Shown: positions 34,745 to 44,010, counted from the stretch's first letter. The stretch is DNA of 64,000 nt from Sphingopyxis bauzanensis (GCF_002205675.1 NZ_NISK01000001.1:1157303-1221302), one strand, 5' to 3'. Numbers and translations: made by a program. The notes: generated from the letters alone by a model not told the origin.

Positions 34745-35605
34745 TTACCGGATCGCCCCGCCCTTGATCAGGCGCGGTACCAGCGTCAGTGCGGCGACCA
34801 GAGGCCAGCGGCGCTGCCACGGTTTGATCTCGATCTTGGTCCCCGCATGGCGATTGATCTTCCACGCCAGATAATCGATCCCGCCCGCATAGGTCAGGCT
34901 GGCCTTGGCGAGCCGTGCGATGCTGAGCGCCTTGCCTTCGATCCGCCGCCGACCCCACGCGCCGCCGCGCGTGCCGGTCGGAATTGCCGCGATCGCCGGA
35001 AGGCTGAAGCGGTCGTAGCGACCGGCGTCGGCATCGACCACCGACTGCGCGCGGCCCGTCCGTTCAGTGCGCAGCTCGACCGAATAAGTGAGCGCAAAGG
35101 CGCGCCGCCACCAGTCGAGCGGTGCCTCGCCGTCGATCGCGCCCGCCGCCGCCAGCAAGGTCGGCGCGGCGCGCGCCACCGCCGCCATGGCGCGCTCCCG
35201 CGCGGTCTCGTCGACCGCCCACACCAGCCGCGACGGCTGCGCAAAGCGCGCCCAAACCGACACATTGCGCGTCTCGGCACCGTTCAGCCGGTGAAAATCG
35301 GCCTCGCTGAGCACCGCGTATTTGGCGATCAACCCGTCATGCTGGAACGGAAAGACATTGGGGGGGATCAGCCGGTTGGCCGCCGCCATCCAGCGCTTGG
35401 GATAGGCATCGGTATAGTCCGACACGATCAGATAGAAATCGAGCATCAGCCCGTCGAGATCACTCTCGCGCAGACAGCTGCCGTAAAACAGCAGCGCGCG
35501 GGCGCTGCCCGGATATTCGGCGGCGATCGCCTGCGCCATTGCGGTGACGCGCGGATCGACCGGGGTCGACAATTCGGCGCGGACCAGATCGATCAGGCTG
35601 GACAT
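34745..35605 (-). CDS. Nucleotidyltransferase-like protein resembling Tam41 (phosphatidate cytidylyltransferase)
   Basis: This 286-residue protein has LLFYGSCLRESDLDGLMLDF: a GS motif followed by acidic LDF, like the metal-binding pocket of Pol-beta-type nucleotidyltransferases. IVSDYTDAYPKRW, NRLIPPNVFPF and IAKYAVLSEADF parallel the mitochondrial Tam41/Mmp37 family, which makes CDP-diacylglycerol from phosphatidate and CTP. It is the third gene of an operon behind a lipid kinase whose product would be a phospholipid or ceramide phosphate, so it may cytidylylate that product. The family match is by motif only. There is no signal peptide; it is likely a peripheral membrane enzyme. Confidence 0.6.
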   Translation of the reverse strand: MSSLIDLVRAELSTPVDPRVTAMAQAIAAEYPGSARALLFYGSCLRESDLDGLMLDFYLIVSDYTDAYPKRWMAAANRLIPPNVFPFQHDGLIAKYAVLSEADFHRLNGAETRNVSVWARFAQPSRLVWAVDETARERAMAAVARAAPTLLAAAGAIDGEAPLDWWRRAFALTYSVELRTERTGRAQSVVDADAGRYDRFSLPAIAAIPTGTRGGAWGRRRIEGKALSIARLAKASLTYAGGIDYLAWKINRHAGTKIEIKPWQRRWPLVAALTLVPRLIKGGAIR

Positions 35606-35615
35606 GCGCGAACGC

Positions 35616-36590
35616 TCAGGCGGCGAGGCGCAGGAACGGGACAGGCTGGGTCGAGGTCAGGATGATCGGCATGCCGTGCTTCGCCTGAAAAATTTCGCCG
35701 TCGAGGATGACGTTCGAACGTTCGCCCTCGATACGGATTTCGTCACCCTGCTGAAAATGCACACCATTGAGCTGGTTCTGCCCCAACGTTCCGCGCCAGG
35801 TCGCGCCGAGCATGCGGAACAGCGCGCCCAGACCGCGCTCGACCGCGAGCAATTTCATTTGCCCGCCCTGCCCGGCGGTATCGTTGGTGCGGATGCTGAG
35901 CAGCAGTTTTTCCAGCGTGGTGACGATCAGCAGCGAGAATTTGCCTTTGAACTCGCCCTGCCGGATCAACGACACGGTCATCGCCTCGGGCTTGGGCGGC
36001 AGGCGCCCGCCGCCGAGGCCAAACAGCAACGCGAACAAGCCCAGAATCGCCGCGAGGAAATGCGAGACGCCATTGGGCAGGCCAAGCGGATAGATGCGGT
36101 TGCGGCAATAAAGCATGACATCGGCAAGATAGGCACCGCCGAGGAACATCCCGAGCACCGGGCGCGCTTCGCCGCCACGGTCGAGCGAGATCAGCTGGCG
36201 CTGGATCACATGGTCTTCAAGGCGCCCCGATTCGACCAGTTCGATCACCCGCTGCAACGCCTTGATCGGATCGCCCACGGCGCCCAGGTCGAGCGCGATC
36301 AAATTGGTCTTGCCGTTGGGCAGCACCGCGACTGGCGGCGGTGAACCGCCGAAATGGCCGCCCGAATAGAGCTCGGTCAGCGCCGCTTGCACCGTGCCAT
36401 CGCCGCCGTTGACAACGACGATGCGCGGGCTGACCATCGCGATGGTGCGGATCGCTTCGCCGATCTGGTCGACATTTTCGACTTCATAGTGGAAAATATC
36501 TGGATGTGCCGCGCAATATTCGCGAACCCGGGGCAACAGGGCACGGTTGCCTGTCGAACGCGGATTGGAAAGAAGCGCGACGCTGGCCAT
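35616..36590 (-). CDS. DGK-family lipid kinase (diacylglycerol / sphingosine / ceramide kinase-like)
   Basis: This 324-residue protein has the DGK catalytic fold: VALLSNPRSTGNRALLPRV at the N-terminus, the nucleotide loop IVVVNGGDGTVQAALTELYS (about 77-96), and the substrate-side motif VAVLPNGKTNLIALDLGAVG. LDGEIFQAKHGMPIIL near the C-terminus is the usual closing strand motif. It phosphorylates a lipid hydroxyl. Position next to spt, and the fact that a Caulobacter ceramide kinase is of this family, make ceramide a candidate; diacylglycerol or undecaprenol are alternatives. It lies 7 bp after the DUF2141 gene and 10 bp before the Tam41-like gene. Confidence 0.85.
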   Translation of the reverse strand: MASVALLSNPRSTGNRALLPRVREYCAAHPDIFHYEVENVDQIGEAIRTIAMVSPRIVVVNGGDGTVQAALTELYSGGHFGGSPPPVAVLPNGKTNLIALDLGAVGDPIKALQRVIELVESGRLEDHVIQRQLISLDRGGEARPVLGMFLGGAYLADVMLYCRNRIYPLGLPNGVSHFLAAILGLFALLFGLGGGRLPPKPEAMTVSLIRQGEFKGKFSLLIVTTLEKLLLSIRTNDTAGQGGQMKLLAVERGLGALFRMLGATWRGTLGQNQLNGVHFQQGDEIRIEGERSNVILDGEIFQAKHGMPIILTSTQPVPFLRLAA

Positions 36591-36597
36591 ATATTCC

Positions 36598-37113
36598 CTA
36601 TTCTACCGGGTCGAACGACAGGCCGTTGACGTAATTCAGCACCACCGGCACGCGCCGGGTGGCATCGCCGACAGCAAAGCTGACCGTCGCCAATTTGGGC
36701 TTCCGCTTGAAGATGAAGTCGGTGACCTTCATGTCAGGATTGCCCGACAGGCCCGCACCATCGCTGCGGTCCGATTTGCCGTTGCCATTCAAGTCGTGGC
36801 GAACCGACACGACATAGCTGCCCTGCTGCTTCACCGGCACGCAGACCGACATGGTGCCACCTCGCGACACGGGAACATCAACGCGCTCGATCCATTTACG
36901 CTTTTCGAGATAGTTGCTGTTCGCGCTGTAAATCTGCACGCGCAGCGTTCCGGTGCGCGCCTTGAAACCGCGCACATCGACCTGCACCGCGGTGGCGTTG
37001 CTGTTGCACAGCGCGGCCGCCGGACCCAGTGCCGCACCCTGCGCCGCGACGGGCGCAATCAGCGCTCCGGCAGCGCCCGCGGCGAGCAGCCCGGCGAGAA
37101 AAATTTTCGACAT
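36598..37113 (-). CDS. Exported DUF2141 protein
   Basis: This 171-residue protein has a signal peptide (MSKIFLAGLLAAGAAGALIA, cleaved near VAAQG). The mature part matches DUF2141: VQVDVRGFKARTGTLRVQIY, SVCVPVKQQGSYVVSVRHD, LNGNGKSDRSDGAGLSGNP and VTDFIFKRKPKLATVSFAVG. Such proteins are periplasmic beta-sandwiches of unknown role. I prefer ATG 37113 because the signal peptide starts there and GGAGG precedes it; an upstream start at 37173 adds no sensible sequence. It leads the operon with the lipid kinase. Confidence 0.85.
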   Translation of the reverse strand: MSKIFLAGLLAAGAAGALIAPVAAQGAALGPAAALCNSNATAVQVDVRGFKARTGTLRVQIYSANSNYLEKRKWIERVDVPVSRGGTMSVCVPVKQQGSYVVSVRHDLNGNGKSDRSDGAGLSGNPDMKVTDFIFKRKPKLATVSFAVGDATRRVPVVLNYVNGLSFDPVE

Positions 37114-37245
37114 GACCTCAATACCTCCAGAGGTTATAGCCACGCCAGCAAACGCAAAAGCACATGCTGGCACGGGTCCCTGTCGCCCTTGATCGGCATA
37201 TCGGAACCATTTGCGGCCAAATCATGGTGATGGGGCGACGAAAGA

Positions 37246-38466
37246 TTGAATAAGCTGCCTGCCATCGACCGCTACATCGCGCGTCTCATTTTCTTTCCCA
37301 TGGTGGGTACGCTGGTGCTGTCGGCGATGCTGCTGGTGCTGGAAAAGATGCTGCGCCTGTTCGATTTCGTCGCCACCGAGGGCGGCCCGGTCAGCATCGT
37401 ATGGCGGATGCTCGCCAATCTGATCCCCGAATATCTCTCGCTGGGTATCCCGATCGGGTTGATGCTGGGGATTTTGCTGGCCTTTCGTAAGCTTGCGACG
37501 ACGAGCGAGCTTGACGTGTTAAAGGGCGTCGGGATGAGCTTTGGGCGCCTGATGCGCATACCCTTTGCCTTTGCGATCGCGCTCGCGGCGCTCAATCTGG
37601 CGATCGTCGGCTTCATTCAACCGGTTGCGCGCTACGCCTATGAAGGCCTGCAATTCGAGCTGCGCTCGGGCGCGCTGGGGGCATCGATCAAGGTCGGCGA
37701 GTTCACCAAGCTCGGCGACCGCATGACGCTGCGGATCGAGGAAAGCTATGATGACGGAAAGTCGCTGCGCGGCATTTTCGTGCGCGGCGACAACAATGAC
37801 GGGCAGCGCGTGTCAGCGACCGCGGCGCGCGGCCAGTTCCTCGCCACCGACGATCCAAACACGATCATCCTGCGTTTGACGCAAGGGGTGCTGATCCACG
37901 AATCGCCGAAATTTTCGGCTCCGCGCGTGCTGACCTTCGACAATCACGACCTGCCGATCCCGCTGCCCAAGATCGAGGCGTTCCGCTTGCGCGGCGGGGC
38001 CGACCGCGAAATGACGATCCCGGAGCTGTTCGTCGCGGGCAAGGATCAAAGCCAGTCCGAGCAGACGCGGCTCGAATCGCGCGCCAATTTCCATTTCCGC
38101 ATCGTCGAAGTGCTGTCGATGTTCCTGATCCCGCTGATCGCCATCGCGCTGGCGATCCCGCCCAAGCGATCGACCTCGTCGCTCGGCGTCTTCCTGTCGA
38201 TCGTGCTGCTGGTGACCCAGCACAAGATCAACCAATATGCCGAGGATATGGGCGCGCGCGGGGTGATCGATCCGGTGATCGCGCTATGGGTGCCGTTCCT
38301 GCTGTTTGCGGCGCTGGCGATCTGGATGTATCATGTCGTCGCGCATGTGCCCGGCGGCCAGCCGATCGGTGCGCTCGAACGCGTAGCAGCGAAGGCAGCG
38401 CAAAAGATCCGCGGCCTGCTGACGCTGTTCCAGCGCAAGCCCCGGGCGGTGGAGAGTTTGACCTAA
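37246..38466 (+). CDS. lptF: LPS/lipid export permease LptF
   Basis: This 406-residue protein has six helices around a periplasmic beta-jellyroll. DRYIARLIFFPMVGTLVLSA at the N-terminus, LGIPIGLMLGILLAFRKLAT and the coupling helix TTSELDVLKGVGMSFGRLMR are LptF hallmarks. With LptG and the ATPase LptB it lifts lipopolysaccharide, or whichever outer-membrane lipid replaces it, out of the inner membrane. TTG 37246 is the only in-frame start before a stop at 37228 that keeps the whole first helix. The next gene begins directly at its stop (TAAATG). Confidence 0.93.
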   Translation: MNKLPAIDRYIARLIFFPMVGTLVLSAMLLVLEKMLRLFDFVATEGGPVSIVWRMLANLIPEYLSLGIPIGLMLGILLAFRKLATTSELDVLKGVGMSFGRLMRIPFAFAIALAALNLAIVGFIQPVARYAYEGLQFELRSGALGASIKVGEFTKLGDRMTLRIEESYDDGKSLRGIFVRGDNNDGQRVSATAARGQFLATDDPNTIILRLTQGVLIHESPKFSAPRVLTFDNHDLPIPLPKIEAFRLRGGADREMTIPELFVAGKDQSQSEQTRLESRANFHFRIVEVLSMFLIPLIAIALAIPPKRSTSSLGVFLSIVLLVTQHKINQYAEDMGARGVIDPVIALWVPFLLFAALAIWMYHVVAHVPGGQPIGALERVAAKAAQKIRGLLTLFQRKPRAVESLT

Positions 38467-39564
38467 ATGCACCAGCTCCACTTTTTTCCGTCGCGCACGA
38501 TGGCGTTCTATGTTGGGCGCCTGTTCCTGATCCGCTCCTTCTCGATCCTGTTCGCGCTGGTGCTGATCCTGCAAACGCTCGACCTGCTGGGTGAGAGCGG
38601 CAAGATCCTGGCGGTTGCAGGGAACAGTGATTCGGATGTCTGGCGCTATGTCGGGATGCGGTTGCCGCAGATAATCGAGACGTTCCTGCCCTTTTCGGTA
38701 CTGCTTGGGACGATACTAACGCTGATCACGCTGAACCAGAACAGCGAAGTCGTCGCGATGAAGGCGTCGGGGATGTCGGCGCATCAGGTGCTGGCGCCGT
38801 TGTTCCTCGCCGCGCTGCTGGTCGCGGGAATCAGCTTTGCCTTTAACGAACGTATCGTCACCCGCTCGACCGCCACGCTCAGCGCCTGGCAAAAGGTCGA
38901 ATATAAACGCGTGCCCGCCGACAATGGGGTGCGCAGCAACATCTGGGTGCGCGACGGCGACGATCTGATCAACGCCGAGACGGTCGAGACCGGCGGGCCG
39001 TCGATCATCCTGCGCGGCGTCACCATTTACGAGCGGACCGGCGGGGTGCTGTCGTCAATGCTCAAAGCCGACAGCGCGCGCTCGGTCGCGGGTGGCTGGG
39101 AAATGTCGGGCGCGACGCGCTTCCTGCGCCGGTCGGGCACGGTCGAGCCGCTCGGGACGATCATCGCCGCCAAGAACGTGCGCCCAGACCAGTTCACGCT
39201 GGCGCAGGTTGATGGCGACGAATTGCCTTTCCTCCAGCTCCGCGCGGCGATCGCCGATCTCGAGGCCGCAGGACGACCGGTCAACGCGCTGAAAGGTGTT
39301 CTGTGGCACAAGATTTCGGGACCGCTGTCGGCGATATTGATGCCGCTTCTCGGTGCGGTCGCGGCGTTCGGGCTCGCGCGATCGGGCAAGCTGTTCATCC
39401 GTGCGATTTTCGGCATGGCGCTGGGCTTTGCCTACTTCGTGGCCGACAATTTTGCGCTCGCGATGGGCGATCTGGGCGCCTACTCGCCGTTTCTCGCCGC
39501 GTGGGGCCCGTTCATCCTGTTTGCACTGATTGGTGAGACGATTTTGATTAGGACCGAGGAATAG
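38467..39564 (+). CDS. lptG: LPS/lipid export permease LptG
   Basis: This 365-residue protein is the LptF partner. PSRTMAFYVGRLFLIRSFSI, FLPFSVLLGTILTLITLNQN and SEVVAMKASGMSAHQVLAPL (coupling helix) define LptG; the jellyroll lies at about 110-260 and helices 4-6 close the C-terminus. It is stop-to-start adjacent to lptF. Here both sit next to sphingolipid genes, relevant because sphingomonads carry glycosphingolipids in the outer membrane in place of LPS. Transport of sphingolipids by this pair is speculation. Confidence 0.93.
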   Translation: MHQLHFFPSRTMAFYVGRLFLIRSFSILFALVLILQTLDLLGESGKILAVAGNSDSDVWRYVGMRLPQIIETFLPFSVLLGTILTLITLNQNSEVVAMKASGMSAHQVLAPLFLAALLVAGISFAFNERIVTRSTATLSAWQKVEYKRVPADNGVRSNIWVRDGDDLINAETVETGGPSIILRGVTIYERTGGVLSSMLKADSARSVAGGWEMSGATRFLRRSGTVEPLGTIIAAKNVRPDQFTLAQVDGDELPFLQLRAAIADLEAAGRPVNALKGVLWHKISGPLSAILMPLLGAVAAFGLARSGKLFIRAIFGMALGFAYFVADNFALAMGDLGAYSPFLAAWGPFILFALIGETILIRTEE

Positions 39565-39601
39565 GCTCAGTCTGCGCGGGAAACGGGGATTCCGCCTTCA
39601 T

Positions 39602-40090
39602 TTACCTTATCGTTACAGTCAGAAATCCCCTTGTGAGGCTTTCTGTCGGTCTCGGATTCTCTGGGCGAGTCAGTTTCCGCCAAACTCGAACATCGACAAC
39701 CCAGTAGCCGGGGTTCGGTTTCAGACTTTCATAAATCCGATCTTCCGACTCGTTGCTCGAAACAATTTTGGGATCGAGATAGGCCGGGAGCGTCACGTCG
39801 CAGCAGCCCGGAAAGGCGGCATAATATGCATAAGCGACGTCCATGTCCGACGAATTGAGATAACGGTCGCTGTAATTTTGATGCCAATTCAGGAAATGAA
39901 TACCGCCATCAAAGGCCCAATTTTTGACAAGCCGCTCACTGTCTTTGGCCAAAGACTCAAGGGCTTTGGTTATCCTTTCGGCTTTGGTTATTTTTCGCCA
40001 CGCTTGGTCACAATAGTCTTCCGGAGCCACCCGTGGGGCAGAGCAAGCTAGCAGGACGATGAAAGCCGCCGCTGCGCTCAGAATTTTCAC
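39602..40090 (-). CDS. Hypothetical lipoprotein
   Basis: This is a 162-residue protein I do not recognise. MKILSAAAAFIVLLAC is a lipoprotein signal with the lipidated Cys at 16. The mature part has aromatic and polar sequence (GGIHFLNWHQNYSDRYLNSS, VAYAYYAAFPGCCDVTLP) and no repeats. Its codons are visibly less GC-rich than those of its neighbours, suggesting acquisition by transfer or relaxed selection. It converges on lptG, 37 bp from its end. Confidence 0.6.
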   Translation of the reverse strand: MKILSAAAAFIVLLACSAPRVAPEDYCDQAWRKITKAERITKALESLAKDSERLVKNWAFDGGIHFLNWHQNYSDRYLNSSDMDVAYAYYAAFPGCCDVTLPAYLDPKIVSSNESEDRIYESLKPNPGYWVVDVRVWRKLTRPENPRPTESLTRGFLTVTIR

Positions 40091-40120
40091 CCTGAAGCCT
40101 ATCCATGTTCGCCGATTCAG

Positions 40121-41227
40121 TCAGACCGCAGCGCCCCGCGCTGACCCTGCCACCAAATTTGCAACCAGCTTCGGCAGGCTGTCGTAATTCGCGCCATGAT
40201 ATTGCGAATCGGTCGGCAGCACGTCCTTCAGGCGGCGATGTGCTTCGGCCAGCGCATGATAGGGTACACCCGGCAGCAGATGGTGCAGCGCGTGATAGCG
40301 CAGCCCGACCGGCGCCCACAGCTCAGGCAGCACCCCCGGCGGCGGGACGTTGACGCTGTCGAGGAACTGGCCGGTCACGGTCAGCACCTCGCCGTCATTT
40401 TCCCACAGATGCGCCACCAAAGTACGGATCTGGTTGAGCACCAGCGTCGCCGCGGCAATCGCGCCAAAGATCAGCAGCGCGCGCAGCGGCACCCAGCCGA
40501 ACACGCCCGCGGCGATCAGCAGGCTAGACCATGCCCACGCGCCGCCTTCCTGCCACGCCCACATCCGACGAAACTCGCCGTCGGGCGCCTTGCGGCGGAA
40601 CAGCGGGTTGATGATCATCCCCGAATAGCGCGCGACAACGATGCGGCGCAGCGGCGGGATCAGGAACGACAACGGGGTCAGCACCGCATAGCGGAATAGC
40701 AGCGCGAGCGGCGCAAAGGCCGCGGCGACGACAAACAGCGGCACCGTCCACGGCTTCATCAGCGCAAGCGGCAGATATTCGGGATCCTCGACCGTGCCAT
40801 ATTTGGTGCGGTTGTGGTGCAGGCTGTGGATGCCCTCATACATATACGACGGGATCAGCAGCGGCACGCCGACGAGCAAATTCCAGCCAAAACGAAAGCC
40901 CGGCAGCGCATTTTTGCGGATGTGGGTGAGCTCGTGGATGAAGCTGCCCGCGCGATAAAGCGCGAGGATCGCGACCAAAGCGGCGGCAAGCGCCCACGCG
41001 GTCGTCGGCGCGAAAATCGCGCCCGCGACACCCGCGTAACCGATGAACGCCGACGCCAGAAAGTCGGTCCAATAGATACGCGGCGACGGCGTGACGAGGT
41101 CGCGCGTCAGCTCCGACGCTGCGCGGATCATCGCCATGTCATCGGCGATTGCCGACTTTGGGATCTTCGTTGCCGACGGCGCGAAAGGTGTCGCGACCCG
41201 GTCAGCGGGGGCATTGATCGTCGTCAT
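40121..41227 (-). CDS. Membrane fatty-acid desaturase
   Basis: This 368-residue protein has the three histidine boxes that bind a di-iron centre: SFIHELTHIRK (box 1), EGIHSLHHNRTKYG (box 2) and LRYHALHHLLPGVPYHAL (box 3), in order and separated by hydrophobic helices. It inserts double bonds or hydroxyls into acyl chains, taking electrons from a ferredoxin or cytochrome. Its place between lptG and the ceramide-synthase-like gene suggests a lipid of that pathway, possibly the sphingoid base or its acyl chain, but a phospholipid substrate is equally possible. ATG 41227 is preferred to a GTG three codons earlier. Confidence 0.87.
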   Translation of the reverse strand: MTTINAPADRVATPFAPSATKIPKSAIADDMAMIRAASELTRDLVTPSPRIYWTDFLASAFIGYAGVAGAIFAPTTAWALAAALVAILALYRAGSFIHELTHIRKNALPGFRFGWNLLVGVPLLIPSYMYEGIHSLHHNRTKYGTVEDPEYLPLALMKPWTVPLFVVAAAFAPLALLFRYAVLTPLSFLIPPLRRIVVARYSGMIINPLFRRKAPDGEFRRMWAWQEGGAWAWSSLLIAAGVFGWVPLRALLIFGAIAAATLVLNQIRTLVAHLWENDGEVLTVTGQFLDSVNVPPPGVLPELWAPVGLRYHALHHLLPGVPYHALAEAHRRLKDVLPTDSQYHGANYDSLPKLVANLVAGSARGAAV

Positions 41228-41346
41228 AACCTGCACTCTTCATCATGGTTTCATGGCAGCATAATGGCCAAATGCGGGTCGCCAGCGGCTTAGCGATGCC
41301 CTAATGCGTCGCCAGACATATAAGGTTGGCGTTTCAGGAAACCAGT

Positions 41347-42513
41347 ATGAGCGGACATTCGGACGGCCCGATCACCATCCACCCGGTGAAGGACAAGAAC
41401 GACACGCGCGAGTTCGTCGAGCTGGCGTTTCGGCTCAACCGCGGAGACCCGGCGTGGGTGCCGCCGCTGAAGGGGGAGGTCTATAGCCTACTGACCCCAG
41501 GCAAGAATCCGTGGTTCGAACATGGCAAGGCGCAGCTGTTCCTAGCCCGCCGCAAGGGCCGCACCGTGGGCCGCATCTCGGCGCATATCGATGAACTGGC
41601 ACTCGCCCAGCCGGCCGAACAGGGGATGGGCCCCGGCACGGGCAACTGGGGGCTGCTCGAGGCGGAGGATGAAGAAACCACCCGCGCGCTGCTCGTCGCC
41701 GCCGAAGATTGGCTGCGCCGTCAGGGCATGCACCGATCGCTCGGCCCGCTGTCGATTTCGGTGTGGGACGAGCCCGGGCTGCTGATCGAAGGTTTCGACA
41801 ACCGTCCGACGGTGATGATGGGACACAACAGCCCGCTCTATCGCGGGTGGGTCGAAGGCACCGGCTATCGCCCGATCAAGCAGCTAATCAACTATGATGT
41901 GTACGTCAAAGAAGGCTTTTCGCCGCTGGTGAACCGCATCGTCGCCGCGGGCGAGAAAAATTCGCGCATCCAGGTGCGCAAGGTCGACAAGAAGAATTTC
42001 GACGCCGAAGCCGCGCTGATCATGGGGCTGCTCAACGACGCCTGGTCGGACAATTGGGGGTTCGTACCGCTGACCGACAGCGAGATCGCCTTTGTCGGCA
42101 AAAAGCTGAAAACGATCGTGTTCGAGGACCTAGTCCGCGTTGCAGAACTCGACGGCGAGGCGGTGGCGTTCATCATCGTCCTGCCAAATATCAACGAATT
42201 GCTGATCGACATGGACGGGTCGCTGCTCCCCTTCAACTGGGCGCGCCTGCTGTGGTGGCTGCGCAAGCCGAAGAGCCGCGCCCTGCGCGTGCCGCTAATG
42301 GGGGTCGCCAAAAAGCTGCAAAACAGCCGCATGGCGAGCACCCTCGCCTTCATGATGATCGAACTGATCCGCCGCGACGCAGTGCGCGATTATGGCACCG
42401 AGCGCGGCGACATCGGCTGGGTGCTCGACGACAATCAGGGGATGAAGGCGGTCGCCGAGGCGATCGATGCCAAGGTCAACCGGGTGTATCAAATTTACGA
42501 CAAAATGCTCTGA
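41347..42513 (+). CDS. GNAT-related acyltransferase, bacterial ceramide synthase (bCerS)-like
   Basis: The protein has 388 residues without a signal or membrane helix. It belongs to the large family usually labelled N-acetyltransferase: AFRLNRGDPAWVPPLKGEVY, NPWFEHGKAQLFLARRKGRT, VGRISAHIDEL, LGPLSISVWDEPGLLIEGFD and, in the C-terminal acetyltransferase-like half, AVAFIIVLPNINELLIDMDG. Bacterial ceramide synthase of Caulobacter, which acylates sphinganine, is of this type, and SPT lies 9 kb away. I therefore call ceramide synthesis likely but unproven. AGGAAACC before ATG 41347 sets the start. It is divergent from the desaturase gene. Confidence 0.7.
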   Translation: MSGHSDGPITIHPVKDKNDTREFVELAFRLNRGDPAWVPPLKGEVYSLLTPGKNPWFEHGKAQLFLARRKGRTVGRISAHIDELALAQPAEQGMGPGTGNWGLLEAEDEETTRALLVAAEDWLRRQGMHRSLGPLSISVWDEPGLLIEGFDNRPTVMMGHNSPLYRGWVEGTGYRPIKQLINYDVYVKEGFSPLVNRIVAAGEKNSRIQVRKVDKKNFDAEAALIMGLLNDAWSDNWGFVPLTDSEIAFVGKKLKTIVFEDLVRVAELDGEAVAFIIVLPNINELLIDMDGSLLPFNWARLLWWLRKPKSRALRVPLMGVAKKLQNSRMASTLAFMMIELIRRDAVRDYGTERGDIGWVLDDNQGMKAVAEAIDAKVNRVYQIYDKML

Positions 42514-42576
42514 CGGCTGGGACAGCTTTGCGACAACCGCGGGCCATCGTGTGTTTGGGGCATGAAAGGCTTTGTC

Positions 42577-44007
42577 ATGGCAGTCCAATATCTTGCCGCT
42601 AACCGCTTTGGCCTCGGTCGCCGCTTTGACGATCCGGCGATCGGCAATCCCAAAACGTGGCTGAGCCGCCACCTCGCCGACTATGATCCCGCCCCCGCCG
42701 CCACAGCGGGGCTTGCCGGGCGCGCCACGATCGCCACTGCCTATGTCGAATATCGCGAAGATCGGCAGGCAATGCGCCGCACGGCGGCCGAAACCCCGAT
42801 GAGCGAGGAAGAAAAGGGCATGGACCCTGAACTGCGGCGGCTATCGCGGTCGGCGATTCACCGCCATTATGTTGAGGCCACCGCGGCGCGCCTGACCGCA
42901 GCGATTGCGACTCCGACCCCTTTCCCCGAACGCCTCGTCCATTTCTGGGCCAATCATTTCGCGGTGTCAGCCGACAAGCAGACGGTGATCGGCTTCGTCG
43001 GCAATTATGAGAATGAAGCGATCCGACCGCACATCATGGGCAAGTTTTCCGACCTGCTGATCGCGGCGGTGAAACATCCCGCGATGCTGCTGTATCTCGA
43101 TCAGGCGCAGAGCTTCGGCCCGGAAAGTCCCTTCGCGACGCGGGTGCGCAACCGCGGCAGCCGTCGGTCACCGGGTCTCAACGAGAATTTGGCGCGCGAG
43201 ATCTTGGAGCTGCACACGCTAGGGGTGCGGACGGGCTATACTCAGGCCGATGTGACCGCCTTTGCCAAGGCGCTCACCGGTCTGACCGTCGCCGGGCTCG
43301 GGCGCGGCGCGGGCCAGCGGCTGATGCCAGCCGATGCCGAACCGGGCGCCACGGTGTTTATCGCGCCGCTGCACGAACCCGGCGCGCAAACCTTGCTGGG
43401 CCGACGCTATGACGCCGCCGGGGCGGCGCAGGCCGAGGCGATCCTGCGCGACCTGGCCGTCCATCCCGCGACTGCGCGGCATATCGCGACCAAGCTGGCG
43501 CGCCATTTCACTGCCGACGACCCGCCCGGAGCGCTGGTTGATCGGCTCGCTGCTGATTTCCTCAAGACCGGCGGCGACCTGGCGTCGCTCTATCGCGCCC
43601 TGATCGCCTCACCCGAACCGTGGGTCGCTGCCCCGACGATGTTCAAGTCGCCGTGGGACTGGACGGTGTCGATGCTGCGCGCGCTGAAAATCTCGGCGCT
43701 CGGCGAAAAACAAAATGTTGCGGCGATGTTCACCCAGCTGGGCCAGCCGATCTGGCGCCCCGGATCACCGGCCGGATATGATGACAAGGTTGCGACCTGG
43801 GCCGGATCGGCGGGATTGATGCAGCGCGTCGAACTCGCCAGCCGGATCGCGGGGCGGATCGGCGATCGCGTCGATGCGCGCCAGCTTGCGCCACTGGTGC
43901 TGGCCGACGCGCTGAGCCCCGAAACCGGCCAGGCAATCGCGCGCGCCGACAGTCCCGGCCAGGGCATCGCGATGCTGTTCGCCAGTCCCACGTTTTTGCG
44001 GAGATAG
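42577..44007 (+). CDS. DUF1800 family protein
   Basis: This 476-residue protein has VQYLAANRFGLGRRFDDPAI at the start, LVHFWANHFAVSADKQTVIG, ILELHTLGVRTGYTQADVTA and VAAPTMFKSPWDWTVSMLRA, all typical of DUF1800. These proteins are large, alpha-helical and almost always encoded directly before a DUF1501 protein, as here (3 bp apart). Function unknown; an exported complex is likely because the partner has a Tat signal. AAAGG before ATG 42577 favours that start over ATG 42562. Confidence 0.9.
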   Translation: MAVQYLAANRFGLGRRFDDPAIGNPKTWLSRHLADYDPAPAATAGLAGRATIATAYVEYREDRQAMRRTAAETPMSEEEKGMDPELRRLSRSAIHRHYVEATAARLTAAIATPTPFPERLVHFWANHFAVSADKQTVIGFVGNYENEAIRPHIMGKFSDLLIAAVKHPAMLLYLDQAQSFGPESPFATRVRNRGSRRSPGLNENLAREILELHTLGVRTGYTQADVTAFAKALTGLTVAGLGRGAGQRLMPADAEPGATVFIAPLHEPGAQTLLGRRYDAAGAAQAEAILRDLAVHPATARHIATKLARHFTADDPPGALVDRLAADFLKTGGDLASLYRALIASPEPWVAAPTMFKSPWDWTVSMLRALKISALGEKQNVAAMFTQLGQPIWRPGSPAGYDDKVATWAGSAGLMQRVELASRIAGRIGDRVDARQLAPLVLADALSPETGQAIARADSPGQGIAMLFASPTFLRR

Positions 44008-44010
44008 ACG

